64,000 bases of DNA from Symsagittifera roscoffensis (Eukaryota > Xenacoelomorpha > Acoela > Convolutidae): positions 17,311,623 through 17,375,622 of the forward strand of contig NC_087065.1 in the NCBI RefSeq assembly GCF_963678635.1, in the 5' to 3' direction. Below are positions 42,691 to 52,576 of this stretch, piece after piece. Each line of letters opens with the position of its first letter. Position 1 is the first letter of the stretch. The position numbers and the translations under genes are program-made. The notes beneath the pieces were generated by a model. It did not search any database and was not told the DNA's origin. It saw only the letters and a list, made by a program, of their open reading frames with translations.

Positions 42691-43562
42691 CTGTCCAAAT
42701 GTTCCCTGGTGAAATTTTGTTGGTCGCAGTTATAACATTTGTTGTTATTGGGGAGATTTCTTCCTCGATACGATCCTCGCCCTTGGTAAGAGCCCCGGCC
42801 CCTTGAACGATTGTTCCGGTAACCTCCCCGGATTATCCCAACTGGTTCCGATTTCATTTGGATTCCTCCGCCTCCTGATGATGATCCAGGGGCCCCCACT
42901 GGTCCCGTGGCAACATATGAGGATGCATACTTGCTACCCCTCTCGTACGAGAGAGCTATCCGGTACACTTCCTCAGGTGTTTTCGTCGACCTGCATAGTT
43001 CCTTTTGTGCATCCCGATTATTCATATTAACAATGAATACGTCTCTTAGTATTCGGTCCTCTAATGTTCCAAAATTGCACCGCGCTGCCAATCCGCTGAG
43101 TACGGAGTGGAATTGCTCAAGACTTTCATTAATAAATTGCTTACGAGAAAGGAGTTGGTATGTTTCATATGTTTCATTCCTTTCCTTCTTGAATTCCGTT
43201 TCCAGCGCTTCTATCATCCGTGGGTAACGAATCGTCTGGAGGTCCAGGTGTGGTCGTCTTTTGTGCAGTTCATCCTGCCCCTTTTCCCCCAAACACAAAT
43301 ACAGGTTCGAAATCAACACCATTTCTGATTCCCGCCGATTTTTTCCGTCTACTTCCGCGGGCAAGTCAGTAATTTGTGCGGCTGTGAGTGTCGCGGCGAA
43401 ATAAAAGTTCATTGGGTTTAGTGAGTGCTTGGCGACCATTACCCATTGGAATCTGTTAATCCAGAATTCCCACATCATTGGCGGTTCCGTGCATTTTGCT
43501 GGCCAAAATCCCGTGATGCCCAGTGGATTCTTCCCCCCACCTAATCCTGCTGGCTGCGCCAT
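42588..43562 (-). CDS. gag: Gag polyprotein of the gypsy element, 324 aa
   Basis: It starts MAQPAGLGGGKNPLG; the ATG spans the LTR/primer-site junction. Capsid-like helical region at about residues 25-210 (e.g. WEFWINRFQWVM, LISNLYLCLGEKG, LEQFHSVLSGLAARC). A Gly/Arg-rich RNA-binding stretch follows (RGGYRNNRSRGRGSYQGRG), then two zinc knuckles: an atypical C-x2-C-x8-H-x3-C and a canonical C-x2-C-x4-H-x4-C (CNFCHKIGHFERTC). Gag packages the RNA into particles. It overlaps the protease frame by about 100 nt in the -1 frame, the usual gypsy arrangement. I saw no canonical slippery heptamer; GGAAAAC at 42624-42618 is only a partial candidate. Confidence 0.93.
   Translation of the reverse strand: MAQPAGLGGGKNPLGITGFWPAKCTEPPMMWEFWINRFQWVMVAKHSLNPMNFYFAATLTAAQITDLPAEVDGKNRRESEMVLISNLYLCLGEKGQDELHKRRPHLDLQTIRYPRMIEALETEFKKERNETYETYQLLSRKQFINESLEQFHSVLSGLAARCNFGTLEDRILRDVFIVNMNNRDAQKELCRSTKTPEEVYRIALSYERGSKYASSYVATGPVGAPGSSSGGGGIQMKSEPVGIIRGGYRNNRSRGRGSYQGRGSYRGRNLPNNNKCYNCDQQNFTREHLDRCPAKGVTCNFCHKIGHFERTCRENVETSEDREP
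43544..43561 (-). other. Primer-binding site, tRNA-Ser-like
   Basis: Immediately after the 5' LTR the element reads TGGCGCAGCCAGCAGGAT. Its complement ATCCTGCTGGCTGCGCCA resembles the 3' end of eukaryotic serine tRNAs (..CCTGC..GCTGCGCCA) as I recall them. Confidence 0.7.
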
Positions 43563-43778
43563 GTCGAGAAGGTAAAACGATCGTCGAGCAATTGTTAATT
43601 CCGAGATAAAAATACAGTCAACTTAATCTTGCAAAGTTAGCATAAAGAGTGGTTAGAAACAGTATCCAAGGGTGACAGACTGTTCCAAGGACAAACACCT
43701 GCTAATGAATTAGTCTAGCACCAAGAGTGAACATTTGATTGACAGCTTTAGAAATGAACTAATTTACTCAATACAACA
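43562..43778 (-). repeat. 5' LTR of the gypsy element
   Basis: 217 bp. In element orientation it starts TGTTGTATTGAG and ends TTCTCGACA (TG..CA). It is identical to the LTR at 37562-37778. The gag ATG uses the last LTR base plus TG of the primer site. Confidence 0.97.
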
Positions 43779-43810
43779 ATGGTAATCCTAAATTTATCAA
43801 AGGGGATCGT

Positions 43811-44071
43811 TTGGTTGGCAGGCGGTCAAATCCAATCCTTTGGGAGCGGGAGACAGTGTTCATTAAGGTTTTTCCTTGGAAACAAACTGCTAGGGTGGGT
43901 GTCAGCGTAACTGGAACAAATCTAAATGTGCCTATTACTATTTCTATTAACGATCAAATCTTAGATCTTAACGTTCCGTCCATCTACCACAAAAATATCA
44001 ATTCCCATCGATTTTCTGTTTCGTCCGCCTCTAAGGACGGACAAGCCCGCATCTCGAACGACCTTTTATAG
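43811..44071 (+). CDS. Probable 3'-terminal exon with polyA signal, unrecognised
   Basis: The coding-like part reads ETVFIKVFPWKQTARVGVSV, then TGTNLNVPITISINDQILDL, and ends GQARISNDLL with TAG at 44069-44071. AATAAA follows at 44108-44113, about 37 nt past the stop. Codon use looks coding. The first ~12 codons (MVGRRSNPIL...) fall inside the MITE remnant, so the true exon start is probably an acceptor near 43843 (TTTGGGAG) or 43853 (GAGACAG). Upstream exons are not identified and may have been displaced by the MITE and gypsy insertions. It could also be a retroelement remnant. Confidence 0.4.
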   Translation: MVGRRSNPILWERETVFIKVFPWKQTARVGVSVTGTNLNVPITISINDQILDLNVPSIYHKNINSHRFSVSSASKDGQARISNDLL

Positions 44072-44113
44072 CGATACAAATCATTAACTCTAAATGAAAG
44101 CAAATTCAATAAA

Positions 44114-45900
44114 AGAAAATATATGTACTTTGCTCAAATGACGGGTCATCGTTCTCTTTTTCACGTTCTGTAGGTTTCATTTGGAGTATCTAAAGTATTT
44201 CAAAATTAAAAAGGAGTATAGGAAACACCAGTATAGGAAACAACGTCATAGTACACCTTAGAAAAGCAATTTTTAAAAATCACTTGCTCTCGCAAGGCTA
44301 ATGAATGACCGGATGTTGCCATTTGTATTTGCAATCATCGGTTCAAGAATAAGTTATTAGCGAAAACAAAGTACAAGGTTCGAGTTGTTTTTAGGATTTT
44401 GAATAAAATTTGATAAAGATTTTGAATAAAAGGAACAGATGCAACCTTATGTAATTCTCTTATCTCTTCAAGACTAGAATATTCTGCGCTGAAATGCAAA
44501 CTTTGATCAACCTATAATCAGTTTAATAAAAGTTAAAACCTTATTTTTAACGATCTTCACCTAAGGTTGACGTCTCTGTGCATAAACTGCTAAAATTCTT
44601 ATCAAATGACTATGTAAACTTGTAAAAAGGTATACCATGAGAAAGTTCAGATCAAGACTAATCGATCGGAACTACTCTACTTTGGTCCAACAATTCTACG
44701 AGAAGTTATCAGCAAAAAATATATACCCGGTCCGATTTCAAAAAAAAATCTGCATCGAATAAAATTGGCCAAAAAATGAATAAGAAAGAGTGAAACCGCA
44801 TTTTTTTATAAGGACTTCAAGTCTATTAAAAATTGTGCAAAACTCAAAATTTGAGCAGACTAGCTGCGTTTTAATTAGAGTTATAAGCTTAATTATAACG
44901 ATCATCACCTAAGATTCACGTTTCTGTGCCTAAACTGCTAAAATTCTATCAAATAACAATGTAAACATACAAAATGGGGAATTATGAAAAAAATCAGATC
45001 AAAATTGATTGATTGATATTACTTTTGCTCAAATCCGTCAAATCAACAAGAAGTTATCAGCAAAAATGTACACGAATCAAAAAAGATTGACCTGCATCGA
45101 TTAAAATTCACAAAAAACTGTTAAGAACATTTTAACCCCATTTGTCTACCATTTAACATAGAGCCTACTTCAATCTGCGCCTAATTCTAACGTTTGATTA
45201 GTCTAGCTGCATTTTATCAAAAGTTATAATCTTATGAGCAAAAGAAATTACACGGTTCGATTTTTAAAAAATGAGGTGTATCGACTAAAACTGGTCGAAA
45301 AATAACTAAGAACTAATGGAACCGCCCTTTTTTTGTGCTAACTTCAAGTCTAACAGAATTTATAGACAACATCAAAGTTTCAGCGGCCTTGCTGCATTTT
45401 ACTCAGAGTTCTAAGCATAATTATAACGATCTTCACCTAAGATTGACGTTTCTCTACATAACCTGTTAAAACTTTAACCAAATACATAGAAAATGGGGTA
45501 CGATGAAAATGTTCAGATCAAATTGATCGATTAGTACCACTACCAATTAAATTCATCAATTCTAGAAAAAGTTATTAGCAAAAAACATTTCACGGTGAAG
45601 AAAAAAAGATCTGCATCTACCAAAATCAACAAAAAAAAGCTTAGAACATTTGTAACCCCATTTGTCTACAAACTAACATTAAGCCTGATTAAGCCTCCGT
45701 TATTCTAAGCCTATTTCTAACGTTTAAATAATCTAGCTTCTTTTTACCGAAAAAGTTTATAATGTTATTTATAAGGATCTTCACCTGAAACTATCGTTTC
45801 TCTATATAAGCGGTCGAAACTTTTTGTCCAATAGCTATGAAAACATTTAATTGTACAAAAAAAAGCTAAGAATAAGAGTGATCAACTGGTATCAATTCCA
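44114..45900. repeat. Degenerate ~350-bp tandem repeat, four to five units (mainly 44440-45900)
   Basis: Landmark AACGATCTTCACCTAAG recurs near 44549, 44897, 45424 and 45775. Each is followed by GACGTTTCTCTGCATAA-like text, CTGCTAAAATTCTTATCAAA, an ATGAGAAAGTTCAGATCAA-like part, GAGAAGTTATCAGCAAAAA, CTGCATCGA and CTAGCTGCATTTTA. Units are 20-30% diverged by eye. Most of this stretch consists of it. Before 44440 only the short CTTGCTCTCGCAAG hairpin (44284-44297) was noticed. Confidence 0.7.
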
Positions 45901-45943
45901 ATCAAAACTAATCTTTTGATAGAATTGTATTAAAAAGCAATAG

Positions 45944-46328
45944 TCAATTTAAAAAAAAAATCTTTTTTTTATTTAGGCGAGAAAAAACGAATTCGATAGA
46001 AAAATATATTAAGAAATTCAATTTCAACTTCTCGAATTGACAAAAAACTATGTAGTAGCAATTCCTTTCCAAATTATTTTGTAGCAATAACTTGCTGTTT
46101 AATTTGTACGCCCTTCCGAATCGAGTATTCGTGAATTGCACCCAACCGAAGTGCAAAAAAAAATTGAAAACCTTGAAGAAACCTATGATTCCCATTGCAG
46201 TAAAATGGTTTCTTCTCAGTACAATGAGAAACAGACCCGAAGTCAGTTGTTGCACTAAAAGGGACTGAAGTACTCATAGCTATAGGTCGATGGAAGTGAA
46301 ACAGAAGAAATAACCATTTCAGATCCAA
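45944..46328. other. Older half of a diverged duplication (46.1-46.3 kb versus 47.2-47.4 kb)
   Basis: The minus-strand translations of 46328-46074 and 47420-47110 align over ~75 residues (MDxxWLxLLFHRP..., then FLQGFQFFFALRL versus LLQNFNFTLLFAFFRL), and the DNA aligns too. Because one copy has splice-like signals on the plus strand, I read this as an old duplication of a locus rather than as minus-strand genes. Confidence 0.35.
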
Positions 46329-47353
46329 TTGAAGTTAACCATGAAATCTCCTGAGATTATTTTGGAAACAGAATATATGGAATATCCTAAAAATTTTAGA
46401 TCAATATCATGTGATTGTGTTGATTTCAATTGAATTTAAATTGAATAATAAAGATCTTTAAAAGAAAATTAATTGGAACTTCGAAAAATTACATCGGTCG
46501 AAAATATACAATGGAAAAGATAGCAACCACAAAGTGTTTTTATCTAAGTTCTAAGCTTGTGCCAGTTCCCATGACTACGAAGTAGCTTAGAGAGTATAGC
46601 TAAAATTGGTCAAAAGTTTTAAGATCAGTTATAGCAATCATCATCTATTTTGGACGATTTTCTAAATGAAATGTATAAATTTTCACAAAAAAAGCATTGA
46701 CAACAAACAAATAGAAAACCAGTAGAAAACGTAAATTACAACTGATTTGTGTTAGTCAGATTGGTTTACTGATATGACTGATAGGTTTTTGTTATTTTGT
46801 TATTGAATCCAACGATTCGACAGAAAAAACATGCTAAAGAAGAGAATAATTTGAACTTAAAAATACATGAACTGCTTCGAAAAAAATTAACAAAAAAACT
46901 TTCAAACGATAGTAACTGGAAAACTTACAAAATTTTCTCTAGGACTAATGTCAAGCGCACGCTGCTTGACTAGTTTGTCAATTTCACTGCTCTCAAAATT
47001 AATTTGCAAGTTTTGTTTTATAGGTATAAAGTTTCTGAATGGACGGATGGTGAACAAGCAACCAGAAGATACGTAAAACAACGTACTTTATATAAAAACA
47101 TTTAGCGCCTAAACAAAAAAAATTAACATTAAGTTCTTGCTCAGACTCAACTGGAATATTTTTTCCTGCAAAATTTTATCGCTAACTTGATAAGCTGTTA
47201 TTTGTTTCGAGTCGGGTTTGCAATAGTTTAATCTAAAAAAAGCAAAGAGAAGTGTGAAATTGAAATTTTGTAAAAGCCCGTGAGTGCCTGTGGAGTAAGT
47301 ATGATCCTTTCCGTGAAATGCGAAATGTATTTGGGTTAGTTCAAGCACTTTAG
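46329..47353. other. Mostly unassigned AT-rich DNA
   Basis: No gene, RNA or tandem repeat is supported here, apart from the second half of the duplication pair near 47.2-47.4 kb. Confidence 0.4.
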
Positions 47354-47428
47354 GATATTTTCGAACACATGGATTTTGTCGATGAAATAGAAACAAAACA
47401 AGTGACCAAACAAAGTCCAACGGAAAAT
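47354..47428 (+). CDS. Candidate internal exon, 25 codons
   Basis: The acceptor CACTTTAG precedes GAT at 47354 and the donor GTAAGTAG follows 47428. The 75 nt are open in phase 0: DIFEHMDFVDEIETKQVTKQ plus SPTEN. Another donor (GTGGA/GTAAGTATG) lies 57 nt upstream, which would give a 57-nt intron, common in invertebrates. No further exons were confirmed. Confidence 0.35.
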
Positions 47429-48101
47429 GTAAGTAGCCTCTAAAATTGTTTGAAAACCGAATAGAGACCCTGAGTTTTTCTTTGTATCAACATCAATGGA
47501 GTTGGATTTTTAAATGAAATTTTAGAGTTTTTCTAGCTCTTTTTTCAGTCTACCTTCAGAAGGTTACAAGGTTCAAGTTATTAAAAATGATCTGCAAAAA
47601 TCCTACAAAAACCATAAAATTAATCTGAAATTTACTTTGTTTTGGTATTTTAAGGTAGTTTCGGTGAAGCTTGAGTAAGTGTTTGCTCATTAATTTGCTA
47701 TGATTGTTTTCGAAAAAATTAGGAACTTTTCTTTGATATCTTGAAGAATCTTGAAGATCTTTTCAAGATTGCACGAAAAATCAATTTCCTCTGTTGATCG
47801 TACACGTTTTTGAGATGGTATTGATGTAGTTTGGACGCTTAGGTACTTTGGAAAAAGCCGGAATTATTTAAATTTTTCTTTGCTATCTTTGATAAATCTT
47901 CAAGATCTTAGCAAGATTTTCCAGATGACTGGACCTGGGTAACCAAAAGTGTCAAACTAAGTGCGCCTAGCCAAAACTAGCAAGCCGAGAATCATCTTTA
48001 ATGCAGTTCCTAAATTTCAAGTCTCCATTCAGTCTTAAAATGTCATTTCTTTCAATGTAAGAGGATGTATGTCATATAGCGCTAAATTAGTTCATTTTAA
48101 T

Positions 48102-48280
48102 TTAATCAGCTTGTGAGTCTGACAGTTTTTTGTCCATCTGTTTCGATTCTAATTGATTCCGGTTGTACTGGCGTTCAGCGCAGTCTGTCACCTCTAGAAC
48201 ACAACTGTTATTATAATCCGTCTCATCAACAAAGGAGTGCGACTCTCTTATAACTGAAAGGTCGAAAACAAATCTTTGCC
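48102..48280 (-). CDS. Candidate 3'-terminal exon, 58 codons
   Basis: The acceptor TTCAAAATATAG precedes 48280 (phase 2). The frame reads QRFVFDLSVIRESHSFVDET, DYNNSCVLEVTDCAERQYNR, NQLESKQMDKKLSDSQAD, stop at 48104-48102. ATTAAA follows at once (minus strand). Codon choice and the hydrophilic, non-repetitive protein look like real coding. Function not recognised; upstream exons not seen. The neighbouring stretches 47429-48101 and 48281-48780 show nothing else. Confidence 0.45.
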
Positions 48281-48929
48281 CTATATTTTGAAAAAAGCCG
48301 GATGTTTGACTTAGCAAAACTGTTTTTGTATTTCGATTTATTATTCTTTCGAATGCTTTTCATTTCAGATGCTTGCACGGTACCTGATTGAAGTAGCACA
48401 AAATTTTTTTTTTAGTTTAAACATGGGGATGAATTCTGTCAACTATACCACACCTATCATAGAATGGGGATTCGTTACAAGATATACAATTCGGATATCT
48501 TGTTGTTTTTTTCTTTTAATTTGCTTCAAATTAATTTCTTTACTCAGTGGTGGAGTTTTTAGGATTGCATATTCATTCGGCGCTATGAGATGATAGTGAA
48601 GCAGATTCGACGAGCATTAGCATAAAAAACTAAATAAATAAAAATTTGCAAGCCTAAATTTCTCAAAAATCATTTAACCAAACTTTTCAAGTGAAGGAGA
48701 ATTTAGTATTTCTTATGAGTTATTGGTCGCCATACAGTATAGTTTCCATAAGTTTGGCGAATGCAGAGGACTAAATAAACTTGCTCCCCCTTAAAATCGT
48801 CCCCCACAAATTGAGCGAGCCAATATCCTCCCCATAATTAGACCGATTTAATATCTCCATTAATAGACCGATTTAACATCCGTCACACTAAAAAGAAAGA
48901 TTAAGCCTCCTGTTCTCCGGGTCGAGGTG

Positions 48930-49494
48930 CCCGATTTATGTTTCGATTTTCTCGACCAAAAATCGGTAGGTTTTGTTTTTATTGACCAAGTTTTGGAATG
49001 TTTCGACTTTCTCGACCAAATTTTGGTATAATTAAATTTTTTCTACCAATCTGATATTTTGACTTTTCCGAAAGTGTCGAGAGACATTTTTAAAAAGTTT
49101 GCTTGTTGGATATCGCATAGACATGATTCGACTTTTTCGACCAGATATGGGTATGTTTCGACTGTCTAGACTTTCTCGGCAAACAAAAAAACGTTCTCAC
49201 TTTATTGTCGGCTGTGGTTGCTCCACAAAATTGTTCAAAAGGCTTTTTGGACTCTCAGTGAAAACACATCTGGTTTAAATTTTTGAAGAAAATAATTTAA
49301 GAACTCGACCTTTGTTTCGACTGTGCTCGACGTATGTTTGACTTTCTCGATCGAAATTGGGAGTATTTCGACTGTGCTCGACTTATGTTTCGACTGAGCT
49401 CGAACTATGTTTCGACTGTTCTCGACCTATGTCTCGACTGCGCTTGATCTCTTTTTTTGACTGTGCTCGACCTATGTTTCGACTGTGCTCGACC
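48930..49494. repeat. ~22-bp minisatellite, TTTCGACTGTGCTCGACCTA core
   Basis: The consensus ATGTTTCGACTGTGCTCGAC repeats, degenerate at the left (GTTTCGACTTTCTCGACC) and more regular towards 49320-49494. Remnants resume at 50354 (GGTTCGACTGTACTCTACCC, TTTCGACTTTTTCGACG), which shows it was split by the insert. Confidence 0.85.
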
Positions 49495-50352
49495 TACCCG
49501 CACTCAGTATGAAAAAATAAAATAATTGATTAAATTAAAATTATAATTTTTACTTTTATCAAAATTATAACTAATTACAAGCGCCAAATTTAGATATTGA
49601 AACGATTTATATCCACTATAATGATAAAATTTTTTGTGACATATATTATAATTATCCGAAAATCTCTTATAATATTTTTAAATCTCTTATATTCTATTAT
49701 GATCTATTATATTAGATTATAATCCTTTTTTCTGTCAAAAATCTCTAAAAGAGATGTTTTGTCTTTCTTTGGTTCATCTGAACACAAAGTTTTACGACCA
49801 AGCAAAAATTTCATAGAGATCCCTTCTTATTAGTTGAAAGAATCCCGCGGTAGATGAAAAATATTTCTTCTATATAAATCATGAAACTAAAGCTGTGTGC
49901 TGATATTTTAGTGGTCAAAAAAACTTAAAATGTGCGTCACGAAACAAGTATAATCAAGAAGAAATGAAAAAAAAACGCTATAAACTTGAGTTAATTTGAA
50001 AACTGTTAAAATAATTTCCCCATTTTTCACATAAACCAACGTCTACGAAAAGCATTAATTATAAGCAATTCAGGTGCAAGGTCGAAGGAAAATGGGCAAG
50101 CAAAAGGGCTTATAAACAATTATAATAGATTATAAGGCATTTTTTTCTGCAAAACAAATGAATTCGAAATTCGGATAAAAATAATTGATTATATTCGATT
50201 ATAATGTATAAAAACGGATTATATTTGATTTCAAAAAGAGAGTTTATAATCGATTAATAATTGATTAAAATCATTTTTTTCTCAATTTTTGTAAAACTGG
50301 AACTAAAATCATGTTATAATCGATTATTAACGCTTGAAACTGGATGCGGGTA
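49495..50352. mobile_element. ~858-bp AT-rich insert with TACCCGCA TIRs
   Basis: TACCCGCA at the left and TGCGGGTA at the right are perfect 8-bp inverted ends (CTACCCGCA/TGCGGGTAG with flank). The interior is extremely AT-rich with many ATAATCGATTATAAT-like palindromic words. A related terminus (ATGCGGGCAATAAGG) ends the AT-rich stretch near 60055. There is no coding capacity. Confidence 0.7.
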
Positions 50353-50600
50353 GGGTTCGACTGTACTCTACCCTTGTTTCGACTTTTTCGACGTATCTTT
50401 CGACTTTACCTATGGATCCCTTAAAAGACAATTAAAATGTCCCCTAAAATAGACCGAGTTAAGATAATGCTACCCCATTATTTGTATTAAATCATAGCGG
50501 AAACGACGAATAATTCGAAACCCAATTGGCTGAAAACTCCAGCTGATAAATTAGTTAGCTTTCCCTTTCAAATGATTTAGGTGGGAAAGATGTTAATTTT

Positions 50601-50935
50601 GGCCAAAACAGCAATTGCCCGTTTAAGTTCAGTCATTTAGACAATATTGCAGAATTGAGTAGGTCATTCACTCGTACATAATTACGTGGTACTGAAAGGT
50701 CTGCTATATTAAATTTTATTCTAAATACCACTTTAAAGTTATATTTGCGCCCAATGACCAGAGAAAGTTCACAAAATTAACGCAATTTTTATTAATTTTG
50801 CAATCAGCAGGTATTTAAAAGATTTCAGTTCGATATTCGAACTAAGACAAAAAATCGATCTTTTAGCTAAACAACAGTTGGAGCAAACAAATTTCGGCGT
50901 ACTTAAACTTCAAATCACGAATAATTCAGGAAAAA
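50601..50935 (+). promoter_or_regulatory. Probable promoter region of the 50936 gene
   Basis: TATTTAAAAG at 50811-50820 is TATA-like and TCAGTTCG at about 50825 is initiator-like. Their spacing (~10 nt) is too short for one promoter, so only one may be used. A ~100-nt leader would precede the ATG. Confidence 0.35.
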
Positions 50936-51208
50936 ATGAAATTGACTACGCTCAAATTATTTTTCCTTTTGACTGTGTTATTTGTCTATGCAACCAGACC
51001 AACAATCAATCAAATTAATTTGGCGCGTATAATAGAAAGTCAATGGATACCAAAACCACCCAAATATTATCAAGGTCACAAAAAGGAAACCACGACCAAA
51101 GAAAAAGAATATGACTTTACGGTCATACCAGAAAATGACGACCAGAAGACAGGGACCAGACGACAAGATTATGAGATTGTGGATATATCAGAAAATGATT
51201 TATTTTGA
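50936..51208 (+). CDS. Small secreted protein, single exon, 90 aa
   Basis: Residues 1-19 (MKLTTLKLFFLLTVLFVYA) are a clear signal peptide. The mature part starts TRPTINQINLARIIESQWIP, has a Pro/Lys/Tyr patch (KPPKYYQGHK) and an acidic/basic low-complexity tail (KETTTKEKEYDFTVIPENDD ... DYEIVDISENDLF), with the repeat-like words DFTVIPENDD and YEIVDISEND. It has no cysteines, so no disulfide fold. No family was recognised. The ATG is the first in the frame and directly precedes the hydrophobic core. No polyA signal is obvious within 100 nt. Confidence 0.6.
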   Translation: MKLTTLKLFFLLTVLFVYATRPTINQINLARIIESQWIPKPPKYYQGHKKETTTKEKEYDFTVIPENDDQKTGTRRQDYEIVDISENDLF

Positions 51209-51988
51209 TTCAGTTTACTGTAGATAGCAATTTCATGAGAATAATTTCAAAATTTACCTGCTTTTTCTCTTTTTTGAAGCTAACTTGGAGCTGATTACGT
51301 TTTTGTTACTTTCATTCGGGGGTGTGAAATTACCAAGCGAAATTAGACAATTTTATGTAAAATTAGACAAGATGAAACGGGATGAAATTTTACAAAAAAT
51401 CCCAAGTTAGGCACAAGCTAGTAAATCGAGCCAAAATTGAAACAATGTTTAAAACAGCCAAAAATAACCAAAAATCTTTCCCAGTAACGACTTAGGAAGA
51501 TTCGTTTTTGATTTTTTTTCTTCCAGAAAGAGTAGCCAATCAGGCGCAGCCGTTTGATAATGAAACAATTATTCGATAACTCCTATGTCGAATTTGATGA
51601 GATTTTTTTTTTATTTTTGATCTAAAAACTGTAATATGCCTGGCAATTTGTTCCTCTAAAGATTTCAAAGCATTTTTCCAAATGATCAGTTACCTTCTGA
51701 ATACCATTTTTTACTGTTACAAGAATTGGCAATTCCGGAACATTTATTTTCAGATCAAGAGATAAAATACTACAAAATCAGAAAAACCAATGTTGAGTAG
51801 GAAATATCAGAATACATGTCCAGCTAAACTCCAACGTGATATATCACCCACAACTCATCCATTTTCAGCGTATATTGAATCGGTTTTGGTAAAAGATTAG
51901 ATATGAAGTAGAAAAACTCTAGCATTGAAGTAACGTATTGTTCAGCCCGTATTCAAGTTTTTATGGCCAGCAGACATGATTCTTATTT
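51209..51988. other. Intergenic, nothing recognised
   Basis: AT-rich; no repeats or exons that I can support. Confidence 0.5.
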
Positions 51989-52306
51989 AAAGTTACGATG
52001 GTAAAGCTCTCCAGGTGAAAAACTCACCAAATTAGCATACAACCCCAATAATTAGACAGATTTAACAGACGCCACTCTTAAAAGAAAAAACAACTTCCCC
52101 ATTCTTAATTGAAGAACTAAGATGCTCCAACCGAAACAAAAGTGTCCTAAGTGACTTGACTACGTTCATTGGCCTTCAAGCATTTATCAATTTCGAGTTA
52201 TCATCAACTGCATTCAACCTTTTAAATTAAATTCCATTATTAAATCGCTATTTGAAGCTGATAATCACCTGATGCGCGCAATAAATTAAATAACGTTTTC
52301 AATCAG

Positions 52307-52576
52307 TTGTGTATTTTTAATTATTTTGTTGAAGCCTGTAAAAACTTCCACATTGGTAATTTCCTTAGGAACTTTGTCTGTTTTTATAATAAAAGTGATG
52401 CAAAGCTCTGCAACGCATATTTCGGTTTTTGGTATTATATAGAATCAGTTGAACATAAAACTTCAGTTCATCCCCGTTTGTTTCAGCGCGTGTCCGTAAG
52501 AAACGAAATCCAACAGCCAAAAAATTTGACAGAGAGTAATTTTTTGTTCCAACTACGTCTTGAAGTGGCTGGATGA
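52307..52576 (+). CDS. Hypothetical 89-aa frame, identical in both duplicates
   Basis: MCIFNYFVEACKNFHIGNFL to LFQLRLEVAG. It is conserved without any change in the second copy (54273-54542), but the duplication is too young for this to prove selection. No domain, signal peptide or splice support. A TTTGTTTCAG/CGCGTGTCC/GTAAGAAA arrangement inside might be a micro-exon or chance. Confidence 0.2.
   Translation: MCIFNYFVEACKNFHIGNFLRNFVCFYNKSDAKLCNAYFGFWYYIESVEHKTSVHPRLFQRVSVRNEIQQPKNLTESNFLFQLRLEVAG

Larger units (their letters stand above)
37562..43778 (-). mobile_element. Ty3/gypsy LTR retrotransposon, structurally complete, 6217 bp
   Basis: Both LTRs are 217 bp and identical by eye. Target duplication ATGG stands at 37558-37561 and 43779-43782. 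In element order (right to left): 5' LTR, primer-binding site, gag, protease, RT, RNase H, integrase, polypurine tract, 3' LTR. The order RT-RNase H-integrase and the DDE spacing place it in Ty3/gypsy (Metaviridae). No env-like frame exists between integrase and the 3' LTR (only about 290 bp). Three frame breaks lie in protease-RT, so this copy probably cannot make full Pol. Confidence 0.97.
48780..50600. mobile_element. Composite element: TTAACATCC-family copy expanded by a minisatellite and a nested insert
   Basis: The flanks contain AGACCGATTTAATATCTCC, AGACCGATTTAACATCC (left) and AGACCGAGTTAAGATAATG, AATTGGCTGAAAA and GATGTTAATTTTGG (right), matching the 172-bp MITE at 27710. Between them lie a TTTCGACTGTGCTCGACC minisatellite (48930-49494 and 50353-50405) and an AT-rich TIR element (49495-50352). 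Confidence 0.55.

Noticed and set aside
38092-43328. Plus-strand frames within the gypsy element (e.g. 39943-40254, 42907-43227)
   Set aside because: They are shadows of the well-supported minus-strand gag and pol frames.
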